Shown here one piece after another: positions 51,690-59,045 of a stretch of 64,000 nucleotides of DNA. The stretch is from Methanothrix harundinacea (GTDB lineage Archaea > Halobacteriota > Methanosarcinia > Methanotrichales > Methanotrichaceae), in assembly GCA_002506535.1 (NCBI GenBank), contig DAXT01000017.1, forward strand, positions 110,560 to 174,559, read 5' to 3'. Every line of letters starts with the position of its first letter. Within the stretch, counting starts at the first letter, position 1. Made by a program: the position numbers and the translations under genes. The notes beneath the pieces are model-generated. The model was not told the origin of the DNA. It searched no databases and saw only the letters and a list, made by a program, of their open reading frames with translations.

Positions 51690-52200
51690 GTCCAAGCGGA
51701 GTCGGAGGAGGCCGCCATAAACATCGCCTAAGGGGCGGCGTACTGATCTGGTAGCTTCGTCTCCTGGTACCCAGACTACGGCCCCGAGCAGAGGGGCGGC
51801 ACCTCCAACTGCTCCGTCGTCATCTCCGGATAGAGTATAGGCTATCATGTGGTCGATCATCCCGACGTCCTCGTAGCCTTCAACCGACCGTCTCTCGAGA
51901 AGTTTGCTTCCGATGTCAGAAAGGGCGGCATGATCCTCTACGACGCCCAGGTCGGAAGCTTCAAGCCGCCGGAGGGGGTCGCGGCGGTCCCCGTCCCGGC
52001 GACAGAGATCGCGCTATCGAGGGGGGGGGGTCGAACAGGCCGCCAACACCGCGATGTTCGGCGCCCTGATGGAGTCGGGGAACCTGGGCCTTCCTTGGGA
52101 GGCCTTCGGCGGGGCTTTTAAGCGGACCTTCGCCAAGAAGCCGAAGCTGATACCCCTAAACCTGAAGATCCTGGAAGCCGGCGCAGCGAGAGTGAGGTGA
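51690..52200 (+). pseudogene. Ketoacid:ferredoxin oxidoreductase gamma subunit, broken
   Basis: In several frames the sequence reads SFVSWYPDYGPEQRGGTSNC, SVVISG, VVDHPDVLVAFNRPSLEKFA, GGMILYDAQVG, VPVPATEIALS, then after a run of ten G at 52020-52029 VEQAANTAMFGALMESGNLG to a TGA at 52198. This is the gamma subunit of 2-ketoisovalerate-type ferredoxin oxidoreductases. In-frame stops near 51751 and 51835 and the frameshift at the G-run inactivate it; the N-terminal Rossmann part is missing or scrambled. No alpha or beta subunit is nearby. Confidence 0.8.
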
Positions 52201-52300
52201 AGATTCGGGGAATATCCACTCAGCCGAGTGGGTAACCTATTCTTTCATTTTTGGTATTTTCGTAGCGTTCAACAGTCGAGAGGTGATCTCGTTTTGCCGA

Positions 52301-52468
52301 TCATACCTCTACGACTTCGCTCAGTATTCTCTTCCCCGCGTTGGCTTTCATGGTCCGCTTCGTGACCATGTCCACCCGGCACCTGAGAAAGGCGGCCAGG
52401 TCTTCCTCCAGATCCATGAACCTGAAGAGGTCCAGGGTATTTGAAGCGCAGATTTTACACATTTTCAT
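52301..52468 (-). pseudogene. Truncated MNT-type nucleotidyltransferase antitoxin
   Basis: ATG 52468 opens a 55-residue frame: MKMCKICASNTLDLFRFMDL then EEDLAAFLRCRVDMVTKRTM and ILSEVVEV. The second part matches the C-terminal half of MNT-family nucleotidyltransferases (SLFDLIxLExELExLLGxxVDLVT...IL..V). The catalytic GSRARG/DxD half is missing, as is any HEPN partner. It is a remnant of an HEPN-MNT toxin-antitoxin module. Confidence 0.6.
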
Positions 52469-52833
52469 GTTATACATACGTGATATAAATTAATTTTGTT
52501 TATTTATATTAATTTCGCTGTCGTCTTTGTTCATATTGTAATCACATTGTAATCTTGCTCTAATACGAATATAATCAGATATCATTGCACATAATTTTAA
52601 TCTGATTTTGGTCATATCAATATAACATGTTTTCTGACAGATATCTGATTCAGATATGATAATCCCAAGCTCGCAAGATATGGAATTTGTAAAAATACTC
52701 CTCAGATATGAGACATAAATGTTATATATAAATGATATTTTGGTAGGTTAAATATATATATGATTCTTCTACATCATTGATTCGGTGGGCTAGATGGGCG
52801 CCCAGACCAGCCACCAGATTCGGAGGACTGAAG
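52469..52833. other. AT-rich non-coding region ahead of the Vo-type operon
   Basis: About 75% A+T from 52470 to 52770, in sharp contrast to the host average. It holds many short TATA-like and ATAT tracts (for example GGTTAAATATATATATG near 52745-52761), a plausible promoter for the operon that starts at 52834. No gene seen. It marks the left edge of an atypical segment. Confidence 0.5.
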
Positions 52834-53079
52834 ATGAAAGGTAAGTCGCTTGAAAAGCGTACCGAAAACCGCTCTAGCCTCCAGCTTGCATCCATGTCCA
52901 TGAATGGAATTGCCGCTGGAAGCACTCTGGCCTTTAATATACTGGCAGGAGGATTAATCGGATTTCTCTTCGGTGTGAAGCTTGGTGAGCAGTCCAGCCT
53001 CGTCGGGCTGGCAGTGGGCCTGTTCATGGGATTCCTCACCGGAGTGGATGGACTATACCGAAATCATGCGAGGTATTGA
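52834..53079 (+). CDS. AtpZ/AtpI-like two-helix membrane protein
   Basis: ATG 52834 follows GGAGG. The 81-residue product has two helices, GIAAGSTLAFNILAGGLIGF and SLVGLAVGLFMGFLTGVDGL, joined by a short polar loop (GVKLGEQS), and ends LYRNHARY. The Gly-rich first helix and the G-x-x-x-G-x-x-x-L-Y-R end resemble AtpZ/AtpI, assembly or ion-transport partners encoded in many ATP-synthase operons. It is first in an operon that also holds LonB and, further on, ATPase subunits. Confidence 0.65.
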   Translation: MKGKSLEKRTENRSSLQLASMSMNGIAAGSTLAFNILAGGLIGFLFGVKLGEQSSLVGLAVGLFMGFLTGVDGLYRNHARY

Positions 53080-53080
53080 G

Positions 53081-53278
53081 ATGACAGAACTTAGACGACG
53101 CAAAGCAGTGATCAATTGCACAGTCTCACCCTACATCAAGGATCGGATCGAAGAGCTCGTGGAACATGGGAGATTTTCGACCATCAGCGATGCTGTGGCC
53201 ATCGCCCTGCTGGAGATGATTCATAAGCACGAATCAGAACATCAGGCGGTAGTCGAGTATCTTGAAAAGGGCGGATGA
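53081..53278 (+). CDS. Ribbon-helix-helix regulator, copy A
   Basis: The 65-residue protein begins MTELRRRKAVINCTVSPYIK and continues DRIEELVEHGRFSTISDAVA with IALLEMI, a classic CopG/RHH layout: a beta strand that enters the DNA groove, then two helices around G-x-F-S-T-x-S-D-A. It starts one base after the AtpZ-like stop and overlaps lonB by ATGA. A close paralogue (copy B) is at 55716-55940. Confidence 0.8.
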   Translation: MTELRRRKAVINCTVSPYIKDRIEELVEHGRFSTISDAVAIALLEMIHKHESEHQAVVEYLEKGG

Positions 53279-55137
53279 TGGCTGATATGTCTGAGGCAGG
53301 TCCCATAAGGGGAACCGAAGAAGTCGAGGTTACATCCCGACTCATTGATCAGGTGATCGGGCAAAGCGAGGCCATGGAGACTATCAGGAAGGCAGCTCGC
53401 CAGCACCGTCATGTGATGCTGATCGGCTCGCCGGGCACGGGAAAGTCTATGCTTGGCAAGGCGATGACAGAGCTCTTGCCTGCAGAAGATCTCCAGGACG
53501 TGCTGATACATCCTAATGGCGAGGAGAGCAACAACCCCCAGATCAGGGTGGTACCTGCTGGCAAAGGTCAGCAGATCATAGCCGCACACAAGAAGGAGGC
53601 GAAGAGAATAGCAGCAAGAAAGAACAGCCTCCTTGTGCTGGGGGCAGCCAGCATCCTTGGATACTCTCTCATAGCGGGCCAGCTCTTCATGGGAATAATC
53701 GCAGCGGCCATTGCGCTGATCGCCTTTCGTCACCTGATGCCCCACGGCAAAGAGGCGGTTCCAAAGCTGCTGGTATCAAATGGCGGTAACACTACATCTC
53801 CCTACGTCGAGGCGACCGGGTCTCATGCAGGAGCCCTTTTAGGAGATGTTCGCCACGATCCATTCCAGTCAGGCGGTCTTGAGACACCACCTCATGAGCG
53901 TGTTGAATCAGGCGCGATTCACAGGGCACATCGTGGAGTTCTTTTCATAGATGAAATCAACACCTTGCGACCTGAGATGCAGCAGAGCCTGCTCACCGCC
54001 CTCCAAGAGGAAGAGTATCCGATCACCGGGCAGAGCGAACACAGCAGCGGCGCGCTTGTAAGAACCGAACCTGTTCCGTGCAGCTTTATCATGATAGCTG
54101 CGGGAAACCTGGACGCCATAAAGAGCATGCATCCTGCGCTTCGCTCGAGGATAAAGGGCTACGGATACGAGGTCTATATGAGGGACTCGATGGAAGACAC
54201 GCCCGAAAACCGGGAAGCTTTGTTGCACTTCGTGGCGCAGGAGGTCACGAGGGATGGAAGGATCCCCCACTTCGATGGCGAGGCGGTAGCTGAGATAATT
54301 CGAGAGGCCAGGAGAAGGGCCGAGAGGAAGGGCCACCTCACTCTCAGGCTGAGAGACCTGGGCGGTCTTATTAGGGCGGCAGGCGATCTGGCAACGGCAG
54401 AGGGTGCCATATATACAACGGCCACGCACGTCTGTCAGGCCAAGAGCAGTGCCAGAAGCGTGGAGCAACAGATCTTAGATCGATCTGTTGAGTTCAGAAA
54501 TGCTTACAGTTCTTACCAGAATAAAGGCTCAAAGGTCGGAAGGGTCAATGGTTTGGCAGTGACTGGAGATACCGGCATGGTGCTTCCCATCCTGGCCGAA
54601 ATCGTTCCTGCCCAGTCTAAGGAAGAAGGGCGGGTTATTGCAACCGGACGGCTTCAAGAGATCGCAAAGGAGTCTGTGCAAAACGTCTCCGCGCTAATTA
54701 AGAAATACGCCGGCAAGGACATTGCGGGAATGGACGTCCACGTCCAGTTCATCGGCACCTATGACGGTTTGGAGGGCGACAGCGCATCCATCTCCGTCGC
54801 CACGGCGATAGTATCCGCGCTGGAGGGATTGGCGGTGCGGCAGAACCTGGCCATGACAGGTTCCCTCTCGATACGGGGTGATGTCCTCCCAGTGGGAGGT
54901 GTCTCTTCCAAGATAGAGGCCGCTGCAAGGGCTGGAATGGACACCGTGCTCATCCCCAAGGATAACTATGAGGTGGACATCGTCGATAGCGCGTCCGGGA
55001 TCAAGGTTGTGCCAGTTTCCACAGTGGAGGAGGTCTTCGATAAAGCGTTCATTGAAAAGGAAAGTCTCCTGTCAAGAATTGCCGAGATTACCACCTCAGA
55101 GCTGGAAGGCAGACCTTTCGGTGCATGTGCAGGGTGA
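53275..55137 (+). CDS. lonB: Membrane-bound Lon protease, archaeal LonB
   Basis: The 620-residue ATP-dependent protease is anchored in the membrane by two helices (residues about 120-150: SLLVLGAASILGYSLIAG; MGIIAAAIALIAF) inserted in the AAA module. Walker A is IGSPGTGKSMLGKAM, Walker B HRGVLFIDEINTL. The protease domain holds the Ser-Lys dyad (GDSASISVATAIVSAL and AGMDTVLIPKDN). ATG 53275 overlaps the RHH gene. LonB normally stands alone, so its place with ATPase-linked genes is unusual. Confidence 0.96.
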   Translation: MMADMSEAGPIRGTEEVEVTSRLIDQVIGQSEAMETIRKAARQHRHVMLIGSPGTGKSMLGKAMTELLPAEDLQDVLIHPNGEESNNPQIRVVPAGKGQQIIAAHKKEAKRIAARKNSLLVLGAASILGYSLIAGQLFMGIIAAAIALIAFRHLMPHGKEAVPKLLVSNGGNTTSPYVEATGSHAGALLGDVRHDPFQSGGLETPPHERVESGAIHRAHRGVLFIDEINTLRPEMQQSLLTALQEEEYPITGQSEHSSGALVRTEPVPCSFIMIAAGNLDAIKSMHPALRSRIKGYGYEVYMRDSMEDTPENREALLHFVAQEVTRDGRIPHFDGEAVAEIIREARRRAERKGHLTLRLRDLGGLIRAAGDLATAEGAIYTTATHVCQAKSSARSVEQQILDRSVEFRNAYSSYQNKGSKVGRVNGLAVTGDTGMVLPILAEIVPAQSKEEGRVIATGRLQEIAKESVQNVSALIKKYAGKDIAGMDVHVQFIGTYDGLEGDSASISVATAIVSALEGLAVRQNLAMTGSLSIRGDVLPVGGVSSKIEAAARAGMDTVLIPKDNYEVDIVDSASGIKVVPVSTVEEVFDKAFIEKESLLSRIAEITTSELEGRPFGACAG

Positions 55138-55143
55138 TCAGTC

Positions 55144-55479
55144 GTGAAGGCCGAAATTGGATCCAGTGAAGTGCTTGATCTGGGCGACGATCTCGAAAAT
55201 GGTCTCTATTATGCGATAGAGAACCTGCTGGTAGAGATCGCAAAGCTCAAAGGTAGAATGGCACAAAGATACATCAGGATGCCGGACCAAGGTTATGACA
55301 TGTGGGTAGTTGGCACCTATCGGGGAAGATCCACCAGGATGAACGTGTATAAGAGCACCGTGAAATGGCTCAGCGTCTTCGACCCGAATTTTCGGGGGAT
55401 TAGAGACCCGTATAGGCGGGCCGTCATCGCCAGCGATATTCACGACCAGCTTCTCAGAAAGGCGCGAACCTCGATATGA
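55144..55479 (+). CDS. 111-residue soluble protein after lonB, function unknown
   Basis: GTG 55144 is six bases after lonB with AGGGTGA ahead. The sequence starts KAEIGSSEVLDLGDDLENGL and includes YDMWVVGTYRGRSTRMNVYK and FRGIRDPYRRAVIASDIHDQ, predominantly helical and basic at the end. No membrane segment or Cys. It may be a Lon adaptor or a partner of the downstream complex; this is inference from position only. Confidence 0.65.
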   Translation: MKAEIGSSEVLDLGDDLENGLYYAIENLLVEIAKLKGRMAQRYIRMPDQGYDMWVVGTYRGRSTRMNVYKSTVKWLSVFDPNFRGIRDPYRRAVIASDIHDQLLRKARTSI

Positions 55480-55511
55480 TTACAGCCTCTCACCCCTTCC
55501 ATGCACAAAAC

Positions 55512-55534
55512 TTAAATAGGATCATTATCACATA
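55512..55534 (+). promoter_or_regulatory. Shared promoter element, copy 1
   Basis: TTAAATAGGATCA, one variable base (T), then TATCACATA. The TTAAATA part is a TATA box. The same 23 bases, with G at the variable position, occur at 56295-56317 before the RHH-atpI operon. Here the element drives the 49-residue mini-gene at 55570. Confidence 0.65.
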
Positions 55535-55569
55535 CATGTATGATAAGTATCTTATAGGAGGGTGCTGTG

Positions 55570-55719
55570 ATGAAACTAAAACGAGCTCAGATAATCTTGC
55601 TTGTAAAGCGAGAGATGTGGAGCATTAAAGCCCTGAAAAAGCTGGGCTTGGTCAGCGTAGTCGACTATGGCGGATCTGAGCTCGCCATTCTTAAGTTAAG
55701 AGTACCATCCCTTAACTAG
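55570..55719 (+). CDS. Mini-gene resembling the N-terminus of ATPase subunit I
   Basis: ATG 55570 has AGGAGGG 14 bases ahead. The 49 residues MKLKRAQIILLVKREMWSIK then ALKKLGLVSVVDYGGSELAI align with the start of subunit I encoded at 56544 (MKRLRIIALGHYKQPLVSSL, HKLGVVQIVDYEG): K-R-x-x-I-I-x-L, then L-x-K-L-G-x-V-x-x-V-D-Y-x-G. It corresponds only to the first beta-alpha-beta of the soluble domain, the part that contacts the peripheral stalk in complete enzymes. It ends head-on with RHH copy B, overlapping by four bases. Confidence 0.6.
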   Translation: MKLKRAQIILLVKREMWSIKALKKLGLVSVVDYGGSELAILKLRVPSLN

Positions 55720-55940
55720 AGAGTCTCCGCTGTGCTCACCATCATTTTGGACTTGCGATGCTCGCTCATTAGCGCCTTTAGCTCATCTTCGTTCCTGTTT
55801 ATGAGCTCCATCAGGGCGATTGCTACTGCATCGCTGATAGTAGAGAACATCCCATAAGCTACCATTTCATCGATTCGAGACTTGATGTAAGGCGAAACGG
55901 TGCAGTTAATCACAGCTTTTCGTCTCTTTATCCTGTCCAA
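55716..55940 (-). CDS. Ribbon-helix-helix regulator, copy B
   Basis: The 74-residue paralogue of the RHH protein at 53081 has LDRIKRRKAVINCTVSPYIK and YGMFSTISDAVAIALMELIN, identical over most of the strand and the helix-turn. TTG 55940 is preferred because GGATGTGA lies ahead; a nine-residue longer reading is possible. It is read against the mini-gene and probably regulates one or both copies of the shared promoter element. Confidence 0.75.
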   Translation of the reverse strand: MDRIKRRKAVINCTVSPYIKSRIDEMVAYGMFSTISDAVAIALMELINRNEDELKALMSEHRKSKMMVSTAETL

Positions 55941-56294
55941 AATATCACATCCTTTGCACCACACCAAACATGGGATTTATCCTATATATATGTTTTGTAT
56001 GGTAGCCATTAAGAATGCAGTCTCAACATGGTTCACGCTCAAATTTCATAACATAAACATGTTATAATTGACCGGAGTTTTCCGAATGTGATCATCAAAA
56101 TTCTCGAGATCTCAAATATGGACGGACCATCAAAGGAAACATCCACGATCCATAGACCCATCCCAGAAGAGAGAAATCAATTTGATGCAATATTATTTTC
56201 TCAGAAGGGTATATAAATAATATATATATAATTATCAAAATTGATAAATATTAATATATATTTTGTAGCACGGTTGACATTCCAAGCAGAAATT
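55941..56294. other. AT-rich divergent intergenic region
   Basis: No gene. It is very AT-rich, particularly 56180-56280 (repeated ATATATA and TAATATATATT tracts), with GGGATTTATCCTATATATATG near 55971-55991 on the side of RHH copy B (TATA region for that gene) and AAACATGTTATAATTG near 56046-56061, an imperfect palindrome that could be an RHH operator. Confidence 0.45.
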
Positions 56295-56317
56295 TTAAAT
56301 AGGATCAGTATCACATA
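56295..56317 (+). promoter_or_regulatory. Shared promoter element, copy 2 (RHH-atpI operon)
   Basis: TTAAATAGGATCA, one variable base (G), then TATCACATA. It differs from the element at 55512-55534 by that one base out of 23. The TATA portion sits about 28 bases before ATG 56328, fitting a leaderless start. The rest, immediately downstream of the TATA box, is suited to repressor binding. Confidence 0.65.
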
Positions 56318-56327
56318 GGTATAACAT

Positions 56328-56543
56328 ATGAATGTGATCAATATGGCTGTCAAGAGAGTGACTGTGCAAATAACGGACTCCGACCTCGCACGCATCCAAA
56401 AAATGGTGAAGGACGGCAAGTTCATCAACACCTCAGATTGTATTCGGACGGCGATACGATTCCTCGATCAATCGATGCCCGGCGAATACATTGGCAGACG
56501 AGATCGGCTGGCAAGAGAGGATAAGGAGAAAGAGGAGGTTTGA
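56328..56543 (+). CDS. Ribbon-helix-helix regulator, copy C, first gene of the atpI operon
   Basis: The 71-residue protein has KRVTVQITDSDLARIQKMVK and DGKFINTSDCIRTAIRFLDQ, an RHH fold more distant from copies A and B, followed by a charged tail (RRDRLAREDKEKEEV). ATG 56328 is probably leaderless; MAVKRV at 56343 is an alternative. Its stop is immediately followed by the atpI ATG, so it is the likely autoregulator of the ATPase-subunit operon. Confidence 0.8.
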   Translation: MNVINMAVKRVTVQITDSDLARIQKMVKDGKFINTSDCIRTAIRFLDQSMPGEYIGRRDRLAREDKEKEEV

Positions 56544-58517
56544 ATGTTTCAAACAGTTCGAATGAAGAGGCTGCGCATAATAGCTCTTGGGCATTACAAA
56601 CAGCCGCTCGTCAGTTCCCTTCACAAGCTGGGTGTTGTTCAGATTGTAGACTACGAAGGTACGAGGGTGCATCCAAATGAGGTTGAAGAAGGGCTGGTCA
56701 GCCTCCACATGACGGATCTGGATCTCAAAGCTTTGACCACACAAGTCATACGGATGAACAAGGTTCTGGACATCTTTGAAGAAGTAGACCCTGTATCGGG
56801 AGACGGCTTCTTTAAACAGGTCTTCAGACCCACACCGCCGGAGAAAGTCCCGGTAAAGGAGCTGGATAGAGAGACGTTAGTCAAGGAGACGGAAAAGGCG
56901 TTAGCTTCTGCAGAACGCGAGGTGGTGGGGCCTGCTGAGAAATTGGCCCGGATTGAGAAAGCGATCGCCGAGTGCAATGCGCAAAAGACAACATTGGAGG
57001 AGCTTCGGTCGCTTGATGCTCCGCTCGAGTACATCGAGAGCACGCCTGTCCTTACAAGCTGGGCAGGATTGCTGGCCAAGGAGGACCTAGGGCAGATTGA
57101 AGCGGTCCTTGGGGAGGAAACGGGGAATCTCTTCTATCTCGGCACATCAGAGCTCACAGACGAGCAGGAATACGCAGCAGTTGTGGTCTGCTTAACGAAA
57201 GATGCTGAACGTGTCTTTCGCGCCATCCGCAAAGCTGGCTTTGACAGGATCGATGTCACGGGTTTGAGCGGTACTCCAGAAGATGCCGGTGTGGGGATCG
57301 AGGAACGTTTACAGGGACTGGCAAAAGAGAAGTCGGCCGTTTCGGAGGAGATTGCATCAATATCCAGAAGGTGGCGAGAGTCTCTCGCAGCTCTCAGAGA
57401 ACAACTGAACATCGAGCGTGACAGGGGTGAGATTCAGTCAAAGTTCGCGAAGACAGATACGACAATCATCGTGGAAGGCTGGATACCATACAGATATGTC
57501 AACGGGCTGGCCCAGGTGGTTGAGGAGGCCACCGATGGCTACTCGGTGATCAGCTTGACCGATCCAGATGTACTTCCTAAAATGGTTCCGGTTTTGCTGG
57601 ACAATCCTGGTATCTTCAAGCACTTCGAGTTCCTTACGAAGTTATATTCACTCCCGAAATACAACGAGATCGATCCTACGATGCTGCTAATGCCCACCTT
57701 CTGCATATTCTTTGCCATAATGGTTACCGACGCGGCTTACGGCTTCCTGACCCTCCTGCTCGGATCGTTCCTTGCCATTGGAGGCGGGAGATACAACCGG
57801 ACAATCAAGGATCTTGGTGTAATACTTGCCACTGCAGGTCTGGCAACGATCTTCGTCGGCGCGCTCACTGGCGGCTGGCTCGGAGACTTTGCCATCGAGT
57901 ACATGGGTCTGAGCGCCCTTCGCTCGGTGATGATGTTGGACCAGTTGGCTCAGGTGCAGCTCTTCCTGTATCTTGTGCTGGTTGTGGGGGTTATTCACCT
58001 TACTATTGGGATCGTATCGGGCATCCTGGAGGATGCCAGACACGGCAAACTGAAGGAAGCGGTGTTTGAGAAGGCATGGCCGCTTTTGGCCCTGCCAGGT
58101 CTTGCACTGATCTACGTGGGGAGCATGATCCCTGGGAGTGTACTGGCAGTAGCTGCACTGGCGATTCTGATAACTGGACACAGGGCTATGTTCTTCTTCG
58201 AGATCACAGGATTTCTCGGAGACGTTCTATCCTATGCAAGGTTGATGGCACTTGGTCTGTGCACCTTCGGAATAGCCATGACGGTCAACGTACTGGCGGA
58301 CATGGTCTCGAATGTTGCTGTTGTAGGAGTAATACTAGCTCCCGTGGTCTTCGTCTTCGGGCACACTTTGAACTGGGTTATCCAGACACTCGGAGGCTTC
58401 GTCCACGGCATGAGGCTGCATTATGTAGAATTTTTCAGTAAGTTCTTCGATGGAGGTGGAACAGGCTTCGAGCCCTTTGTGACTAAGAGGAGCGTGACAG
58501 AAGAGGTAATGACGTAG
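56544..58517 (+). CDS. atpI: A/V-type ATPase subunit I (V-ATPase a homologue)
   Basis: The 657-residue stator carries the ion half-channels. The soluble N-terminal half (residues about 1-365, coiled coil with SSLHKLGVVQIVDYEG at its start) is followed by LPKYNEIDPTMLLMPTFCIF, the conserved entry to the membrane part with about seven helices. The essential arginine region is intact (GDVLSYARLMALGLCTFGIA), as is HTLNWVIQTLGGFVHGMRLH. So the ion pathway should be functional. Subunit K follows after 31 bases. Confidence 0.96.
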   Translation: MFQTVRMKRLRIIALGHYKQPLVSSLHKLGVVQIVDYEGTRVHPNEVEEGLVSLHMTDLDLKALTTQVIRMNKVLDIFEEVDPVSGDGFFKQVFRPTPPEKVPVKELDRETLVKETEKALASAEREVVGPAEKLARIEKAIAECNAQKTTLEELRSLDAPLEYIESTPVLTSWAGLLAKEDLGQIEAVLGEETGNLFYLGTSELTDEQEYAAVVVCLTKDAERVFRAIRKAGFDRIDVTGLSGTPEDAGVGIEERLQGLAKEKSAVSEEIASISRRWRESLAALREQLNIERDRGEIQSKFAKTDTTIIVEGWIPYRYVNGLAQVVEEATDGYSVISLTDPDVLPKMVPVLLDNPGIFKHFEFLTKLYSLPKYNEIDPTMLLMPTFCIFFAIMVTDAAYGFLTLLLGSFLAIGGGRYNRTIKDLGVILATAGLATIFVGALTGGWLGDFAIEYMGLSALRSVMMLDQLAQVQLFLYLVLVVGVIHLTIGIVSGILEDARHGKLKEAVFEKAWPLLALPGLALIYVGSMIPGSVLAVAALAILITGHRAMFFFEITGFLGDVLSYARLMALGLCTFGIAMTVNVLADMVSNVAVVGVILAPVVFVFGHTLNWVIQTLGGFVHGMRLHYVEFFSKFFDGGGTGFEPFVTKRSVTEEVMT

Positions 58518-58548
58518 AGTATAAGGAGTATATTGGAGGTTAAATACT

Positions 58549-59028
58549 ATGACAGAAATAACGATGGGGGTGTCGTTGGCGGCCCTTGGCGCAGGCATCG
58601 CAATGGGTTTGGCCGCGATTGGCTCCGGAATAGGTGTCGGAATAGCAGGATCAGCAGGCGCAGGTGCAATTGCAGAAGACCCTAACAAGTTCGGACCTGC
58701 GCTGGTGCTACAGGCACTTCCCCAGACGCAGGGCATCTACGGCTTTCTCGGAGCGATCCTGATCATGATCGGGACCGGAATTTTGGGAGATGTCGTCGCC
58801 GTCCCAACCGAAGTTGGGATAGTCCTGCTCGGTGCTGGGATATCTGTAGGGCTCAGTGGAATTACTGCTATCGGCCAGGGTATTACTGCGGCAAGTGCCA
58901 TCGGTGCAGCTGCCAAGAACCCAGAGACCTTTGGTAAGGGCATGGTGCTGAGCGTTATGTCTGAGACCTTCGCAGTCTTCGGTCTCCTGGTAGCGATCTT
59001 GCTCTTGGTGGGCACCGGCCTGATATGA
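58549..59028 (+). CDS. atpK: A/V-type ATPase proteolipid subunit K, four-helix, sodium-type
   Basis: The 159-residue membrane ring subunit is made of two fused hairpins. The first hairpin has LPQTQGIYGF, with Gln59 where duplicated archaeal c subunits often have Glu; the second has the ion-carrying Glu139 in VMSETFAVFG. Leu57, Thr60, Gln61, Tyr64, Gln110 and Glu139 correspond to the Na+ ligands of Enterococcus hirae NtpK. So there is one carboxylate per four helices and probably sodium specificity. TTGGAGG precedes the ATG. Confidence 0.95.
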   Translation: MTEITMGVSLAALGAGIAMGLAAIGSGIGVGIAGSAGAGAIAEDPNKFGPALVLQALPQTQGIYGFLGAILIMIGTGILGDVVAVPTEVGIVLLGAGISVGLSGITAIGQGITAASAIGAAAKNPETFGKGMVLSVMSETFAVFGLLVAILLLVGTGLI

Positions 59029-59045
59029 AATGGAGGTATGGATAG

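Noticed and set aside
55570..56543. RHH/mini-gene pair as a classical toxin-antitoxin module
   Set aside because: The mini-gene aligns with the start of ATPase subunit I and not with ParE, RelE, MazF or HicA; no toxin fold is visible.
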